NCBI GenBank assembly: GCA_003008705.1 | Contig: PDUO01000005.1 | Location: 65,997 to 129,996, forward strand | Length of the DNA stretch: 64,000 nt | Origin: Pezicula radicicola | Lineage: Eukaryota > Ascomycota > Leotiomycetes > Helotiales > Dermateaceae | Direction: 5' to 3' | Shown here: positions 44,124-55,629 of the stretch, piece after piece | How the letters are laid out: every line of letters begins with the position of its first letter | How positions within the stretch are numbered: position 1 is the stretch's first letter | The notes under the pieces: generated by a model | The model's database searches: none | Seen by the model: the letters and a program-made list of their open reading frames with translations, nothing else | Told to the model about the DNA's origin: nothing | Translations under genes and position numbers: made by a program

Positions 44124-45652
44124 ATGTCGTCTATAAGCGAGCTTACCCCTGTCACTCATCGCCTCGGAGACTGGCTTCCTGAAGATCCCAAACATCTTCA
44201 GGCTTGGCTGCGAGATTTGGTCTCTCACGTCCGGTCCAAAAAGCAGACCCTTAACCCCGTTCTGCAAGAGTTCAAGGAATTGATTGAGCATGATATTGTC
44301 CTTTGGCAGTATTTTCATCTCATGTTCGAGCAGATTCCTGCCAAGTCCCCGTAGTAAGTATCTCAATAAACAACATCACCCTCTGTGTCTTCTGCACTCT
44401 TCATCAATATACTTACTGATGTGCTTACAGCGACAAAGATCCTACCGGTAAACCGGAGATTCGCGACTATGTAACAATGTTGAACGTCTTCAACGTGCTG
44501 ATGACAAGAGGCCCACCTTTCATTTACAACACAGATGGGCAGAAGGGCCTTGTTGGCTTCCCTTTCAATGCAGTCCTTGACTGGCCAATGGGCACTGCAG
44601 CAGGTGTATCTGCTTTCCTGGATCCCAGAGTCAATGCTGTTCTGAAGAAGATGCTGGATGCCTGGGTATGTACCAAATTTCTCGAAGGAGAATCACCCTT
44701 TTGAGCTGATCATTCATTGCGCTTGAATCGTGCTTGAGTTACTCCCCCTACTTCTAGAACAAGTACATTAACTCCGAGTTTCTAAATACAGGCAGTATAT
44801 CTAGCCTCTCCAGAATCTGCCAGCATCCTATCCGAAAAGGATGGTTGGCTGGATCCCCAAGCATTATCTGCAATGGCGTCAGTCGCCAGCGATGGTGGTG
44901 AAATCTTGCCGTTCGACCAAGTGTTCATATGTGACAAGTCCCTACCAGCCTATGGGTTCACCTCCTGGGATAGCTTCTTTATCCGCAAATTTCGAGAAGG
45001 TCAGCGACCCGTCGAACTAGCAGACAATGATCGCGTAATAAACAACGCATGTGAGTCGACAAGATATCGTATTGCAACAAACGTCAAAGAACGAGACAGT
45101 TTCTGGATCAAACAACAACCATATTCGCTCCATGAGATGTTGGCTGGGGGCCCATTGGCCAAGGAGTTCGTGGGTGGCACGGTCTATCAAGCGTTCCTCA
45201 GCGCGCTGAGCTACCATCGCTGGCATTCTCCTATTTCTGGGAAGATTCTCAAGGTTCACAAACAGGCAGGGACGTATTATGCCGAGAACTATTGGGAAGG
45301 GTTTGCAAATCCTCAAGGACCCGACCCCAGTGCGCCGAACGAGTCTCAGGGATACATCACAGAGGTGGCGGCTCGGGCGATGGTATACATAGAAGCCGAT
45401 AATCCTCAGATTGGCTTGATGTGTGTTGTCTTTGTAGGTATGGCTGAAGTATCCAGTTGCGACTTTACAGTCAAGGAGAATGACACGGTTAAGAAAGGTG
45501 ACGAGCTGGGTATGTTTCATTTTGGTGGATCGACTCATTGTTTGTTGTTTCGTCCAGGTGTCATTGTCGACTTTGAAGACGTTAAGAAAGGTAAGAATGA
45601 GGATCATAACGTGAAGGTGTGTAGCGCACTAGGTGTGGTTCGTGAGACTTAG
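44124..45652 (+). CDS. Phosphatidylserine decarboxylase-like (PsiD-type) decarboxylase
   Basis: Pyruvoyl-dependent decarboxylase family. Exons 44124-44353, 44431-44665 and 44792-45652 give 441 residues. Seen: PSD-type GFTSWDSFFIRKFREGQRPV (about 211-229), HRWHSPISG with conserved His297 and His300, EVAARAMVYIEADNPQIG, and the self-cleavage region FHFGGSTHC (GGST about 400-403) in place of the LGST of membrane PSDs; Ser402 would form the pyruvoyl group. There is no mitochondrial presequence or membrane anchor and the N-terminal ~150 residues are not part of classical PSD. This layout matches fungal soluble PSD-like enzymes, among which L-tryptophan decarboxylase PsiD is known. Its substrate may be an amino acid rather than a phospholipid. 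Promoter carries an inverted repeat with an E-box. Confidence 0.9.
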
Positions 45653-46140
45653 AAGTAGTCTAGTCAATACACGCAGGGTTGATATTATAACCTTTAGTCG
45701 AGAGACTGTATGCTTGAGTGAATAACTTCGGCACCACATTCACCCACATTTCGATAATATATTTATTTCGCTAGGCGCCTTCCACGTCAAAACTACATAC
45801 TCTACCTTAGCCAACCTCCCTCCAATACTTCCACGGAATAGAATGCACTTCCAAACTTAACACTACAACAGTGTGGTTGTTCCGATTCGGACTTTCAACC
45901 TAATTCAATTGAATATATCCATTGTTCCTGCAGTACCTCCATATTTCGAGTCTGCTCCAAGACAGGATCTTTCCCTACAACTCCCGCTGAAGAAGAATAG
46001 CAACTTGAAGGTGAGCGCGTACAACCATTATTCTTCCAGCCTTGCGCTGCATAGGTTATTTCACGGCCGCAAAGTGAGATCACAACAAGCTGACAAGAAC
46101 ATTAGATCACCATCCATCGCTTCTCATTGAAGTTCTCAAC
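45653..46140. other. Intergenic
   Basis: Probable 3' flank of the decarboxylase-like gene and promoter of the F-box gene. Nothing distinctive seen apart from an ACGGCCGC at about 46062-46069. Confidence 0.4.
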
Positions 46141-47918
46141 ATGGCAACCAACTCAACTCCCTTCAAATTCAACAATGATCTTCTCGTATTGATCATGAAA
46201 CAAGTAGACGACACGAAGACCTTGACAGCACTTTCGCTCTGTTCCAAGACGTTCCATTCACTAGTCGAGCCAATATTGTACTCAGGTTCGTAATTATCAG
46301 TTTACATTCTCGCCTTCCATCTTAGATGCATGTCAGCAGCCAGAAAGCGAAATTGCGCACTCAAGTCTGGATGTCAGTCAAATGAGCTTGGCGATCAGAT
46401 AGCAAGTGTCAATACTGTGTCACTTCTCATGTTTGTTTTGGAGCCTAGATTTATCTGTGGGCACACAAGATCTTTAGTCATTAGTTTGATTTTAGAGTCT
46501 CAGCAATCTCCCACATCGTGCCTAAATTATCTACTCCCGAATGTTGATGGTTAAAGCAATACTGACTCCATCTCCTGGCAGTGGTAGACTTGAACCGCGA
46601 GGAAGGCAACTCTAAGGGAAGGAGGTTGGCTTGGGCATTCCCCAAATTCCTTCGCGCAATCTTGGAAACCCCAACCCTAGGCAGTAGAGTCAAGGTTCTA
46701 CACTCGGCAGTCGATTATAGAATCGAGAATGGCACCATAACGGATGTATTCACCATTAACGACTGCGAAAGATTAAAAAGCGCCATCGAACGTACAATTG
46801 GCCCGGACCACATAGAAAACATATATAGCGAAGCAGTAAACGACGATTTGGACCGGAATTGGGACATTTTTTTCACCGTCCTCTTGTGTCATCTTCCGAA
46901 CATCGAAGCACTTCACTTGCCTCAATTGTACTCCTTCCACAAATATTTAGAGATGGCCTTGGGTAGGGCTGCAAGCTTACAAAGAATTCACCAAACGCAA
47001 AAAGACTTTGGCCGTACTAGCGATTCTCAAATCGATCCAGAGTACTTGTACAGATCAGATTCAACGGACGGATCTGATGCGAAAATGATGTGTTTCGCCT
47101 TCCAGAAGCTGTCTCGGGTTGAAATAAATGCCGATCCATATTATGATGGTTACGTCGACGTCATGCAAACTTTACCGTTCCTCTCGTTGCCCTCTCTCAA
47201 GTACTTGTCAATACACTGCGACAGCCTTCTGGAGAGAGCCGGCTTCGATCTTACAATTTCTCAGGATCATCGGACCAGTCTCTATAAATTTCCATATCCC
47301 CAATTCTCTTTCGGTCTGACTTCTCTGTTCATAGAGTTGTCTTCAATTTCGAACAGTTCACTCACTCAATACCTGTCCCTCTTCAGATGCCTTAAGTCGT
47401 TTCGAGTTGCCCGAGACACTACGACGGGTGAATGGATAGAACCACAACAAATTCTCGACAGTCTCGCACACTCAAGTAGATGCCTAGAGTATATTCATAT
47501 TTTGGATTGGAAATCACCGCTCGTCCAAATCGAATCTAAGGACGACAATAAGTTCGGTAGCCCTATGAGCTCGTTAGCTTCCTTCCCGAAGCTCAAGAAC
47601 GTTAACGGAGATTTTTGGATGTTGGTTGGACAAGGAAAATACGCCATTGAAAGTTTTCTGCATGCGTTTCCCCAGTCATTAGAGAGTTTGACTATGCGAG
47701 GATGCAGTCACCAGTCTTTGGACGCTTTGGTGTGTCTGCTAGAGGAAAAGCTACCACCACGGCTTCTTAATGTGGAAATAAATTGCTCGGGCTATCTCCA
47801 TGATGATTATGGAACTTTTCGGCGGGCTTTTACGACATTGAAAGAACGGGCTACTCGGATGGGAGTGGCGCTTTACGTTTCTGAACCAACCACTGGTGAT
47901 CTTGACGCTAGGAATTGA
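46141..47918 (+). CDS. F-box domain protein
   Basis: Two exons (46141-46285, 46582-47918; 296-nt intron) give 493 residues. Residues 9-48 (FKFNNDLLVLIMKQVDDTKTLTALSLCSKTFHSLVEPILY) match the N-terminal F-box of fungal proteins that recruit SCF ubiquitin ligase through Skp1. The rest is a divergent leucine-rich-type body (LPNIEALHLPQLYSF; LPSLKYLSIHCDSL; SLESLTMRGCS) that would bind a target. The intron is longer than its neighbours', so an extra small exon inside it cannot be excluded. Family member numbers are high in fungi and the target is unknown. Confidence 0.82.
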
Positions 47919-48563
47919 AACTTTTATGAGCTCAATCATGGGGACAAATAAACTTTCAATTTCTGGGTTCGAGCTCACGCAAACTTCTCTGTACAGTACA
48001 TAGAAACTGTTTTCTGATATCGAATTATTCGAGTCGGCAGAAATACTTGGACTTAATTCGGAAAATAGGAATGGCACTGCTTCTGTAATTAGAAGAAAAT
48101 CTGCAATCTGAGCGCACTTCTGAATCATTGTACCCTGAGTACTTAATACTTACCATCAGCCAGAAATAAGGATTAAGCGAAGGGTCATGCATAACAAACT
48201 ATTACTAAATGACTAACCGCAGAACAATAGAGTTGGCTACCTTTATTACTCGCACAAAGATTGGTATTAATATCAAATAGCCCGATTTATGTTTGCTCAT
48301 GCGTTGTGCCTTTGTTTCTTCACACAAACTAGTATCTATGTCCTTCTTCTACTAGATGCTTTGAACAAGTGCATTGTCCACTATTGTTCGTAGACCAGGA
48401 CAGGTGAACAATTCCTTTGTGTTGGATATTTAAACACACCATTGATATTTCTCATATCTACTAGTATCATCTTCAAATCATCGGCCTTCATCAACTTGAG
48501 AACGTTCAAAGTCAAGAAATACCTTTGGAACGCCTCGAATACAAAACACCAACACCGACAAAA
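47919..48563. other. Intergenic
   Basis: No gene seen; 3' flank of the F-box gene and 5' flank of the small acidic protein. Confidence 0.4.
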
Positions 48564-48908
48564 ATGACTGTCGCCAAAATGATCGGATTCTTCGAAGACC
48601 TCTCAGCCTCAACATCAGCCCAGAAGTTCAAAGAGAAACAGGGCACCGATGAGGAAAATGTAGTCAAGAATGAACAGGATGCCGAAAAGAAGGTGCAGGT
48701 CGCATTCTTAGAGACGCTTCTTCTCTTCAGCGAGTCTCATGGCGGGGATGGAAACAAAGACGACAGTGAGAGAGAAGATGAAGAAGGCCAGAGCGAAGCT
48801 ATAGAAGAATCCACGTCGCAGCCAGTTGAGACAAACACACAATGTCCAACGTGTGGCGAGGAAGGCTACACTGGAACGTGCCCAAGTTGCAGCGCTGGAC
48901 ACTTCTAA
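48564..48908 (+). CDS. Small acidic protein with two CxxC knuckles
   Basis: 114 residues from the ATG at 48564 (MTVAKMIGFFEDLS). The middle is strongly acidic (KDDSEREDEEGQSEAIEE) and the C-terminus carries CPTCGEEGYTGTCPSCSAG, two CxxC pairs 10 residues apart that could hold one zinc. Intronless. No known family is recognised. Composition and an A-rich start context support it as a gene, but it could be an unusual short frame. Confidence 0.55.
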   Translation: MTVAKMIGFFEDLSASTSAQKFKEKQGTDEENVVKNEQDAEKKVQVAFLETLLLFSESHGGDGNKDDSEREDEEGQSEAIEESTSQPVETNTQCPTCGEEGYTGTCPSCSAGHF

Positions 48909-49537
48909 ATCAAATGCCACGTCGGCATCTAGCAAGTGCTAGGCCTGCAAGTGCAGAAGACAGGAATCAACAAGGTAAAACAGGATGCAGAAGGAAACCA
49001 AAAAGAAGATGTCCAAGGTGCCAACTTTACTCATAGGTAGAGAATACGAAACGAGTTCAAAGAACCACAATATTTCTATGAACATGACAAATTAATCCAT
49101 AACTGTGAGGTTCATTTTGACTGATTGTAAACCCAGGCCCTGTAATAATAACATCACTGAACTAACGAAAATGCTCAGTCGACACATACACTGGTATTAA
49201 AGATGAGACAACTCAGGAAGGTAAAATCTCTTGCCGCCTGTGGAGACCGTATGACCACGTAAAAGACGGACAGCCGCTACCCAAGAGACAGAGGTTGTTT
49301 GTTTATCGCATATGAGAACTATGTGCACAGGAAATGGAAATGAAGTAAGATTGTTGTTGTTGTTGTTGGGGCAGAACTGATAAAACACCAGTACCAGCCA
49401 GCAAGATAATCTGGATTAGTCAGCAAGCGCTAACACCACAGGAAGCTTAGCTCCATTCCAAACAGCGACCACAACCCTCCAGCATCCACGCAATTGAGAC
49501 CGGTCTCCAGCTTCTCCCAACCCACAAATTCTCCAAG
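48909..49537. other. Intergenic
   Basis: An overlapping alternative frame (48842-49036) rich in Arg/Cys is not supported as a gene. A short TTG microsatellite (about 49352-49367) is present. No other feature. Confidence 0.4.
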
Positions 49538-49970
49538 ATGACAGTCGTAGAAACCGCCAAGGCCGCCGTTGGTCTCAGCGACCCGGCATCAGCTCGTACG
49601 TCACTCAATTGCTCTCCCCGACGCCTGAGCTTTGAAGGAAGAAGGCTAATGTATGGTACTTTGCAGCGGCGTCCCGAGAGGCCATGAGCGACGCATCCCT
49701 ACCTTTAGCATACCGCGACAGCTGCGCGAATCTACTTATCCCGTTGAACCGGTGTCGGAAGGCAGAATACTACTTGCCGTGGAAGTGCGAGGTGAGTCGG
49801 AACTTGGGGGGGATCGAAGGTGGAATACGTCGAGGGAAATGCTGATAAAGGATTACATCCTGCAGAACGAGAGACACAGTTACGAGAAGTGCCAATATGA
49901 AGAGTTCAAGAAGCGCGTTGCAAAGATGGATGAATTGAGAGAGGCCAAGGGAGGTGCGAGGAGCAACTGA
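49538..49970 (+). CDS. NADH:ubiquinone oxidoreductase subunit B18 (NDUFB7)
   Basis: Accessory subunit of mitochondrial complex I. Exons 49538-49595, 49667-49791 and 49866-49970 give 95 residues. The twin CX9C pattern is exact: Cys-ANLLIPLNR-Cys and, after RKAEYYLPWK, Cys-ENERHSYEK-Cys, which forms the coiled-coil-helix (CHCH) fold oxidised in the intermembrane space by the Mia40 pathway. The N-terminal REAMSDASLPLAYRDS and C-terminal YEEFKKRVAKMDELR stretches also match NDUFB7. Short, conserved and intact. Confidence 0.93.
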
Positions 49971-50695
49971 GAAGGCGAGAGGGATTGACTTGGTTGGGGT
50001 GTACATAAGGCTGGGAACTACGGACATTCAAATGGATTGCTGCACTTTGATTTGGGATCCCAATTCTGCGAGACTGCCTTCGGAGGGGCGCCTTTAGCTT
50101 GCCTGCGCGCGCATGCTATACCAGTCAACTCCAGTACGGCAAGGTCTCTCCTGCGCATCTATCACTACGAAAAGGACATGGTAATTATGGATGGTGGTGC
50201 AGACAATAGTGATCGAGGAAGTTTCTTGATCGAAGCCGAACAAGGCTTTATTCGTTTCCAAACAATATAACGCAAGCGCTTCCCAAGGTCAAAGAAGTCT
50301 TTTGTCTATCACAGCAAAGAAATGCTTGAGAGACTTAAATTGCACAAAGGAATAACTGAAGAAACATTAAATTCCTACAAAGCAAAACAAAAGCCTTGTC
50401 CAATAAGTGCTGGTCAAGGTCATTATAGTCCGTGTTGGCGAGTGCATACAGATGAATAAATTTGCTTCGTTTGGTTGGACATGGCTATTTGTAGCTATGT
50501 GTGCCGAAGGAGACGTCAAGCAGTATTCCTGCAGAAATTAGTCAGTTTGGGGAACAAAGCTCATTAACTTCTTTTGTTGATGGACGAGTCACGCTTATGC
50601 TGAAATCATGATCGCTGAAGATGGGACTGTCTGAATGCAGCATTCCATCATAGCTTGCAGTTATGCAACGGTACTCTGAATTGAGACATTATTAG
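49971..50695. other. Intergenic (convergent 3' ends)
   Basis: Lies between the NDUFB7 gene and the leftward Dcg1-like gene. A 77-codon frame at 50037-50270 has no recognisable domain. Confidence 0.4.
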
Positions 50696-51484
50696 CTAGC
50701 CACTTTTAGGCAATGCTCTGACTAGGCTTTCCAAAAGGCCAACACCAGCCTTGACACCATCAACGATGTATACTCTCTTCGCTTCCCCTTCGCCTAGCTC
50801 GTCGACTAGTGCTTCTTGCACGATATCATCCATTCCAGCCATGCCAGCACACCCCAGACATATAACCCGTACGTCCCTATCTTTCACCAATCTCTTTGTG
50901 GCCTCCGTCATCTTGGTCCTCACAAGCTCTGCTGGCGCAGTATGCAGTTCATCAGCGTTCAAGCCTGTGGTTTCTACACCCTTGAAGCGCTGACAACTCT
51001 CCAGATCCCGAACACCCATAAAATCCATAACTCCATCTGAGAGCGCCTTCTCCCAGTACTTCCCGGTACTGACAATCCCAAATTTCTCGAATACATTCTC
51101 GTTCGATCCAGCACCAGCTCGGGGTTTCGGAAGCAGAGACAAAGAAGTAGTGATGCTGGCCTCGAAGATACCTGTCACGTGTACGTTAGGAGGTACACGG
51201 TTTCGAATCATGGTAACCAGTGGATGGACACTGTAACATGCCACGAGGAAGGCATCATATTGTGGGAGTTTGGTATTCAGGTCTGCAATGCAAATCATAG
51301 CCGTCTCGTGAGCATCGTCTTCATTGTTGATACTTTGTGGGCCGGAGGGTGCAGTATATGTTATTATCTCGAGGGTCTGGCTAGTTCCGTGTACGTTTAG
51401 GTCTTCGAGGAGCTGGTCAAGGCCAGCGGTCATGGAATTAGAGGAGTTAGGGTTGATGAGGAGGAGTTTCTTGAGTGGTGCCAT
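50696..51484 (-). CDS. Asp/Glu/hydantoin racemase family protein (Dcg1-like)
   Basis: 262 residues, single exon. Seen: N-terminal INPNSSNSM (residues 10-18), the first catalytic cysteine region VACYSVHPL (Cys83) and the second, VICLGCAGM (Cys209/Cys212), the two-cysteine arrangement used by racemases of this fold. Resembles yeast Dcg1, linked to allantoin/nitrogen metabolism, and bacterial hydantoin/allantoin racemases. The predicted role is racemisation of a hydantoin-like or amino-acid compound in the cytosol. Exact substrate not readable. Confidence 0.9.
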   Translation of the reverse strand: MAPLKKLLLINPNSSNSMTAGLDQLLEDLNVHGTSQTLEIITYTAPSGPQSINNEDDAHETAMICIADLNTKLPQYDAFLVACYSVHPLVTMIRNRVPPNVHVTGIFEASITTSLSLLPKPRAGAGSNENVFEKFGIVSTGKYWEKALSDGVMDFMGVRDLESCQRFKGVETTGLNADELHTAPAELVRTKMTEATKRLVKDRDVRVICLGCAGMAGMDDIVQEALVDELGEGEAKRVYIVDGVKAGVGLLESLVRALPKSG

Positions 51485-52138
51485 GGTTGGAGATATTGCT
51501 TTGGATGCTCGAATAAATGCTCAAAGCAGGAGTTGGCTTTTTTAATCTGCTCTCTCGCACGAGAATTGATGACGGTTAAGCCTGCTGTAGAGTAAGTCGC
51601 CGTTAGTGTTTTATAGTGAGTGCACTTATTCGATAAACTCACCAGTTCAAGACTTGGTTTCTGAGTCTATAAACTATCACCACCTAGAGCAACTAGACTT
51701 CATAACAAAGATATAGTTTCAAGACTGTGGCCTTATTCACTTTCCAGTTCTTGGGTAGATAATTATAATGCTAGAAGAGAGAGGGGAAGCAATGAAGTTT
51801 TGGCACTCAGCCTTGGAGGGGCGGCAGGCTGGGAAGCTAAAAGCGGCATATGCGAGTTATTTGGGTGGTCTAGAGCAAAGAAATGTTTCTTTTTAGGATA
51901 AATTAAACAGTAACCTATCTCTAGTTCTATTCTGCTTTGCTTATCCGTAATTAATTGTCTACTTGTTTAAAGAACTTGAACTGCTGTGTTGTTTTTAGAC
52001 ACGCTGCCTTACAGCTAGCTCATTACGGTGGCCGACTCCAACGCCCACGGAAACCATCGTCAGCGGGGCACCAGCAACATCAACGCCCAAGTACGAAGTT
52101 CACCCAACATATCGTGAGCTTCACCAAAACCTTTAAAC
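51485..52138. promoter_or_regulatory. Divergent promoter of Dcg1-like gene and ARP2
   Basis: The 654-bp region separates the two start codons. The ARP2 side has a pyrimidine/CA-rich leader ending TTTAAAC before the ATG. No motif can be assigned with confidence. Confidence 0.4.
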
Positions 52139-53479
52139 ATGGCAGAGCCACCAATAGGTAAGCCGTAGGAGGTCACAAAGCTCATCTACAGTACTCGGGC
52201 TGACCAATCTACAACAGTCCTCGATGGAGGTACCGGTTTCCTCAAGGTTGGCTATGCAGCTCAGGTATGCGCCATCTTCCCCGACAGCTCTCCCCAGGCC
52301 TCCAGCCCACTGATGTCCTCTTCCGCAGAACTTTCCCGAGTTCCAGTATCCCTCAATCGTCGGCCGGCCGATCCTGCGATCAGAAGAGAAAGGCGATGGC
52401 TTGGTGATCAAGGATATCATGTGTGGAGATGAGGCAGCAGCAGCGCGGACTATGTTGCAGGTCAGCTATCCCATGGAAAATGGTATCGTGAAGAAGTGGG
52501 ATGATATGCAGCATCTCTGGGACTATACCTTCTTCGAGAAGATGAAAATCGATCCCACGGGTCGCAAGATCCTCCTCACCGAACCTCCCATGAACCCCCT
52601 GAAGAACCGAGAGCAGATGTGCGAGGTCATGTTTGAGCGGTACCAATTTGGCGGAGTCTATGTGGCTATTCAGGCTGTACTGGCTTTATACGCCCAAGGT
52701 TTGTTTCCCCAGACAGGTCACCAAAGCTTATCTGATTTCTCGCAACAGGTCTCAGTTCAGGAGTGGTTGTAGATTCCGGAGACGGAGTCACCCATATTGT
52801 GCCAGTCTACGAATCAGTAGTCCTCAACCACCTTACTCGTCGTCTCGATGTTGCCGGTCGAGATGTAACACGTAACCTGATTGCCCTACTCCTCCGCCGA
52901 GGCTACCCGTTGAACAGAACCGCGGATTTCGAGACAGTCCGCCAAATCAAGGAGAAGCTATGTTACGTATCCTATGATCTTGAGCTGGACCGGCAACTCA
53001 GCGAAGACACCACCGTTCTTGTTGAAAGTTACACCCTTCCCGACGGTCGAGTTATCCGTGTAGGCAGCGAGCGTTTTGAAGCGCCAGAATGCCTCTTCCA
53101 ACCCCATCTTGTAGACGTTGAACAACCTGGAATTGCTGAATTCCTTTTCAACACCATCCAAGCCGCCGATGTTGATGTGCGCTCCTCGCTCTTCAAGGCT
53201 ATTGTTCTCTCCGGCGGAAGCAGCATGTACCCCGGTCTCCCATCACGGCTAGAGAAGGAGTTGAAGCAATTATGGCTCACAAGAGTCCTTGGTGGAGACC
53301 CAGAGAGACTGGGCAAATTCAAGGTCAGGATTGAGGATCCACCCAGGAGGAGACATATGGTGTTCTTGGGCGGAGCAGTCCTAGCAAATATTATGGCAGA
53401 TAAAGAGAATATGTGGATCTCGAAGCAGGAGTGGGAGGAGCAGGGTACGAGAGTGCTAGAAAAGCTTGGGCCTAGATAG
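52139..53479 (+). CDS. ARP2: Actin-related protein 2 (Arp2/3 complex)
   Basis: Core subunit of the Arp2/3 complex, which nucleates branched actin filaments at endocytic patches. Four exons (52139-52157, 52218-52264, 52329-52698, 52749-53479) give 388 residues, the usual Arp2 length; the first exon is only 19 nt. Seen: [12 protein letters not shown] (nucleotide-binding phosphate-1 loop), [42 protein letters not shown] (phosphate-2 loop) and [11 protein letters not shown] (adenosine motif). Every section matches Arp2 rather than actin or Arp3. Intact housekeeping gene. Confidence 0.96.
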
Positions 53480-54066
53480 AGAGGCTGTTTTTACTTCTTC
53501 CTGTCTACGGATAAAAAGGCGTAAATACTCAGGCAGGTCATCTAGCAATTTTATGCGTTTGGTCGAGCTGAGTACTGTGATTCTGTGGCGAGCAATCAGC
53601 AAAGGTTTGGTAGATGTGTCGATTACTTAAGTTGAAGTCACTTCCACTAGATCTCAAATTATACCCTCCCAGGTCAGTTTTGCAGTACTGAAGGGTCTTG
53701 TTGGTAGAGTCAGGCATTCCCGTCAAAACATAACTATTTTCTCAGCCATCTCTCTTATATAAGCAATTATTTTCATCGTAAATCTGCCTCCCAATCTATG
53801 ATGCTCATTGGCCATTGTCCTTGAATATTAGGTGTGGGTAGTGTAGTTGTCCGAGCTAGGGAGCTTGTCCTACGCGTATATGCGATAAAATAAGGGAAGT
53901 CTTCACACTAAGGGGTCAACGAGAATGAAACTCAGGCACTGTAAGGTCTTGAAAACCATTCATTGCTATATCTAATACTAGTACTAATCAAACATAAGCC
54001 ATCGACGCCTTCCTCAGTATTCCCATAATCCATTCTTGAACACCATACCTACCCAAATAACCCCAA
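53480..54066. other. Intergenic (convergent 3' ends)
   Basis: 3' flanks of ARP2 and the sugar-transporter-like gene. Nothing else seen. Confidence 0.4.
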
Positions 54067-55629
54067 TTAGTCCACTCGCCTGGTCCTGCCCCAAGCCTCG
54101 TCCGGAGTCTTGCCTTTGGTCTCCGGCACTTTGAAGGCAACAAAGGCACCACTAAGCAAGGCCAATGCAGCAAAAATGAAATAAACCCAGCCAGCACCAC
54201 CAAGAGAATAATTTAGCTTGGCGTTGATGATTGGGAAGAATTGAGCAACGAGGAAAGTAGCAACGTAATTGGCAGCCAAGCACCACGACTGAGTAGCTCC
54301 AACTGCTTCTTGGCCTACAAGTTCAGATGCCATCATGAAAGGGACGGGTCCGAGGCCAGTAGCGAAGAAGGCCACGAAGAGAACAACAGAGACGGCTGAC
54401 AGGATTTTGATTTCCCAGCGAAGGGAAAGCGCAAGTATCAGCGACATGGACCCCATTCCCGAAATAGAGAGCAAGAGGCAAGACTTGCGGCCAATCTTGT
54501 CAGCTAGTGGGGCGCAGGCAATAGTAGTGATTAGATTGATCACCGAGATCATGATTGTGAGGAGCGAAGAGGTGATGGGGAGAAGCCCAGAAAGAAGAGA
54601 TACGGAGTACATCATAATACTGTTGATGCCACAGAGTTGTTGAGCAAACATAATACCAATAACGGCGATGATTGCGGGTTGGTATAGCGGATCACGGATA
54701 ACTTGAAAGAACCCGACATTGGCGATTTCCTTCTGGGGCATCTTGCCAGCGGTGGGAGTACGCGGTGTTGTTGGTTCATTCTCACTCAGTAGCCGTTCTT
54801 CTTCATCTGAGGACTTGCCAATATCCCATGTCTGGATCTCATCGTCAATCCTGTTCCCGGAGCCTCGGATGCGTTGCAAGATCCGGATGCCCTTCTGAGG
54901 ATTCTTGTGTGCTGCGAGCCATGCAGGACTCTCGGGGACCACCAAAAGTCCAATACCCTGTGCAAATCCAATAGCAGCGCCGACAGCCAGTATGATTCTC
55001 CACATCGATCCTCTGCTGAAGAAGTAACCCAAAGTTTGTGTGAACAAAATGCCAATATTGATCGTGACCTGGGTCAAAGACCCAAACAGGCCCCGCTCAG
55101 CAGGCGGTGCAATCTCAGAAACATATAATGGGACGATGACCGTTGAAGCTCCAGCTCCAACACCTGCCAAAAGTCTACCAATTCCCATTACGGGTATGTT
55201 TCCGGCCAACGTTTCGAGACATGCTCCAATGATGAAGAAGAAGGATGTTACTCGCATGGCCAGCAGTCTGCCATAGGCAGTCGAGACAGGTCCCGCACAT
55301 AATGCCCCCAGGAATCCTCCAACTGTAAATACTGATGATATAGCAGCAAACTGGGCTTCGTCCATGGGAATACATTGTGGTGGTTTCGTGGCCGAGAGGC
55401 TGGCCGTCTTCGAATCAGTGACAGATTGTTTCTTGCAAGTGATCACATCTTGAGGGGCGTTCAGTTCAGCCTGTTTTCAAGTTAGTGAGGTATTAGAAGG
55501 GATAGAGAAGGATGGCGGACTCACTAAGTGGAAACCGAACTGAAGCGGACCCAGAGTTGAGATCACAATAAGAAGGACTAGGTAGGCAGTAACATCGCGA
55601 ATACACTGTCTCATACCGCCAGAAACCAT
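54067..55629 (-). CDS. MFS sugar-transporter family protein (Vps73/YBR241C-like)
   Basis: Two minus-strand exons (55525-55629, 54067-55470) give 502 residues if the start is Met at 55629; an acceptor-like TTGACAG just upstream leaves open an additional 5' exon. Sugar-porter features: LGPLQFGFHLAELNAP (first helix), YGRLLAMR, GRLLAGVGAGASTVIVPLYVSE followed by APPAERG, PESPAWL, LADKIGRK and C-terminal PETKGKT. The cytoplasmic loop is extended and rich in Ser/Glu/Thr. The QLCGINSIMMYS segment (QQ.GIN..MYYS in hexose carriers) resembles the yeast vacuolar Vps73/YBR241C group more than plasma-membrane hexose transporters. Substrate unknown. Confidence 0.88.

Noticed and set aside
45017..45607. 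196-codon minus-strand frame
   Set aside because: It is the antisense shadow of the decarboxylase-like exon 3 and has no domain.
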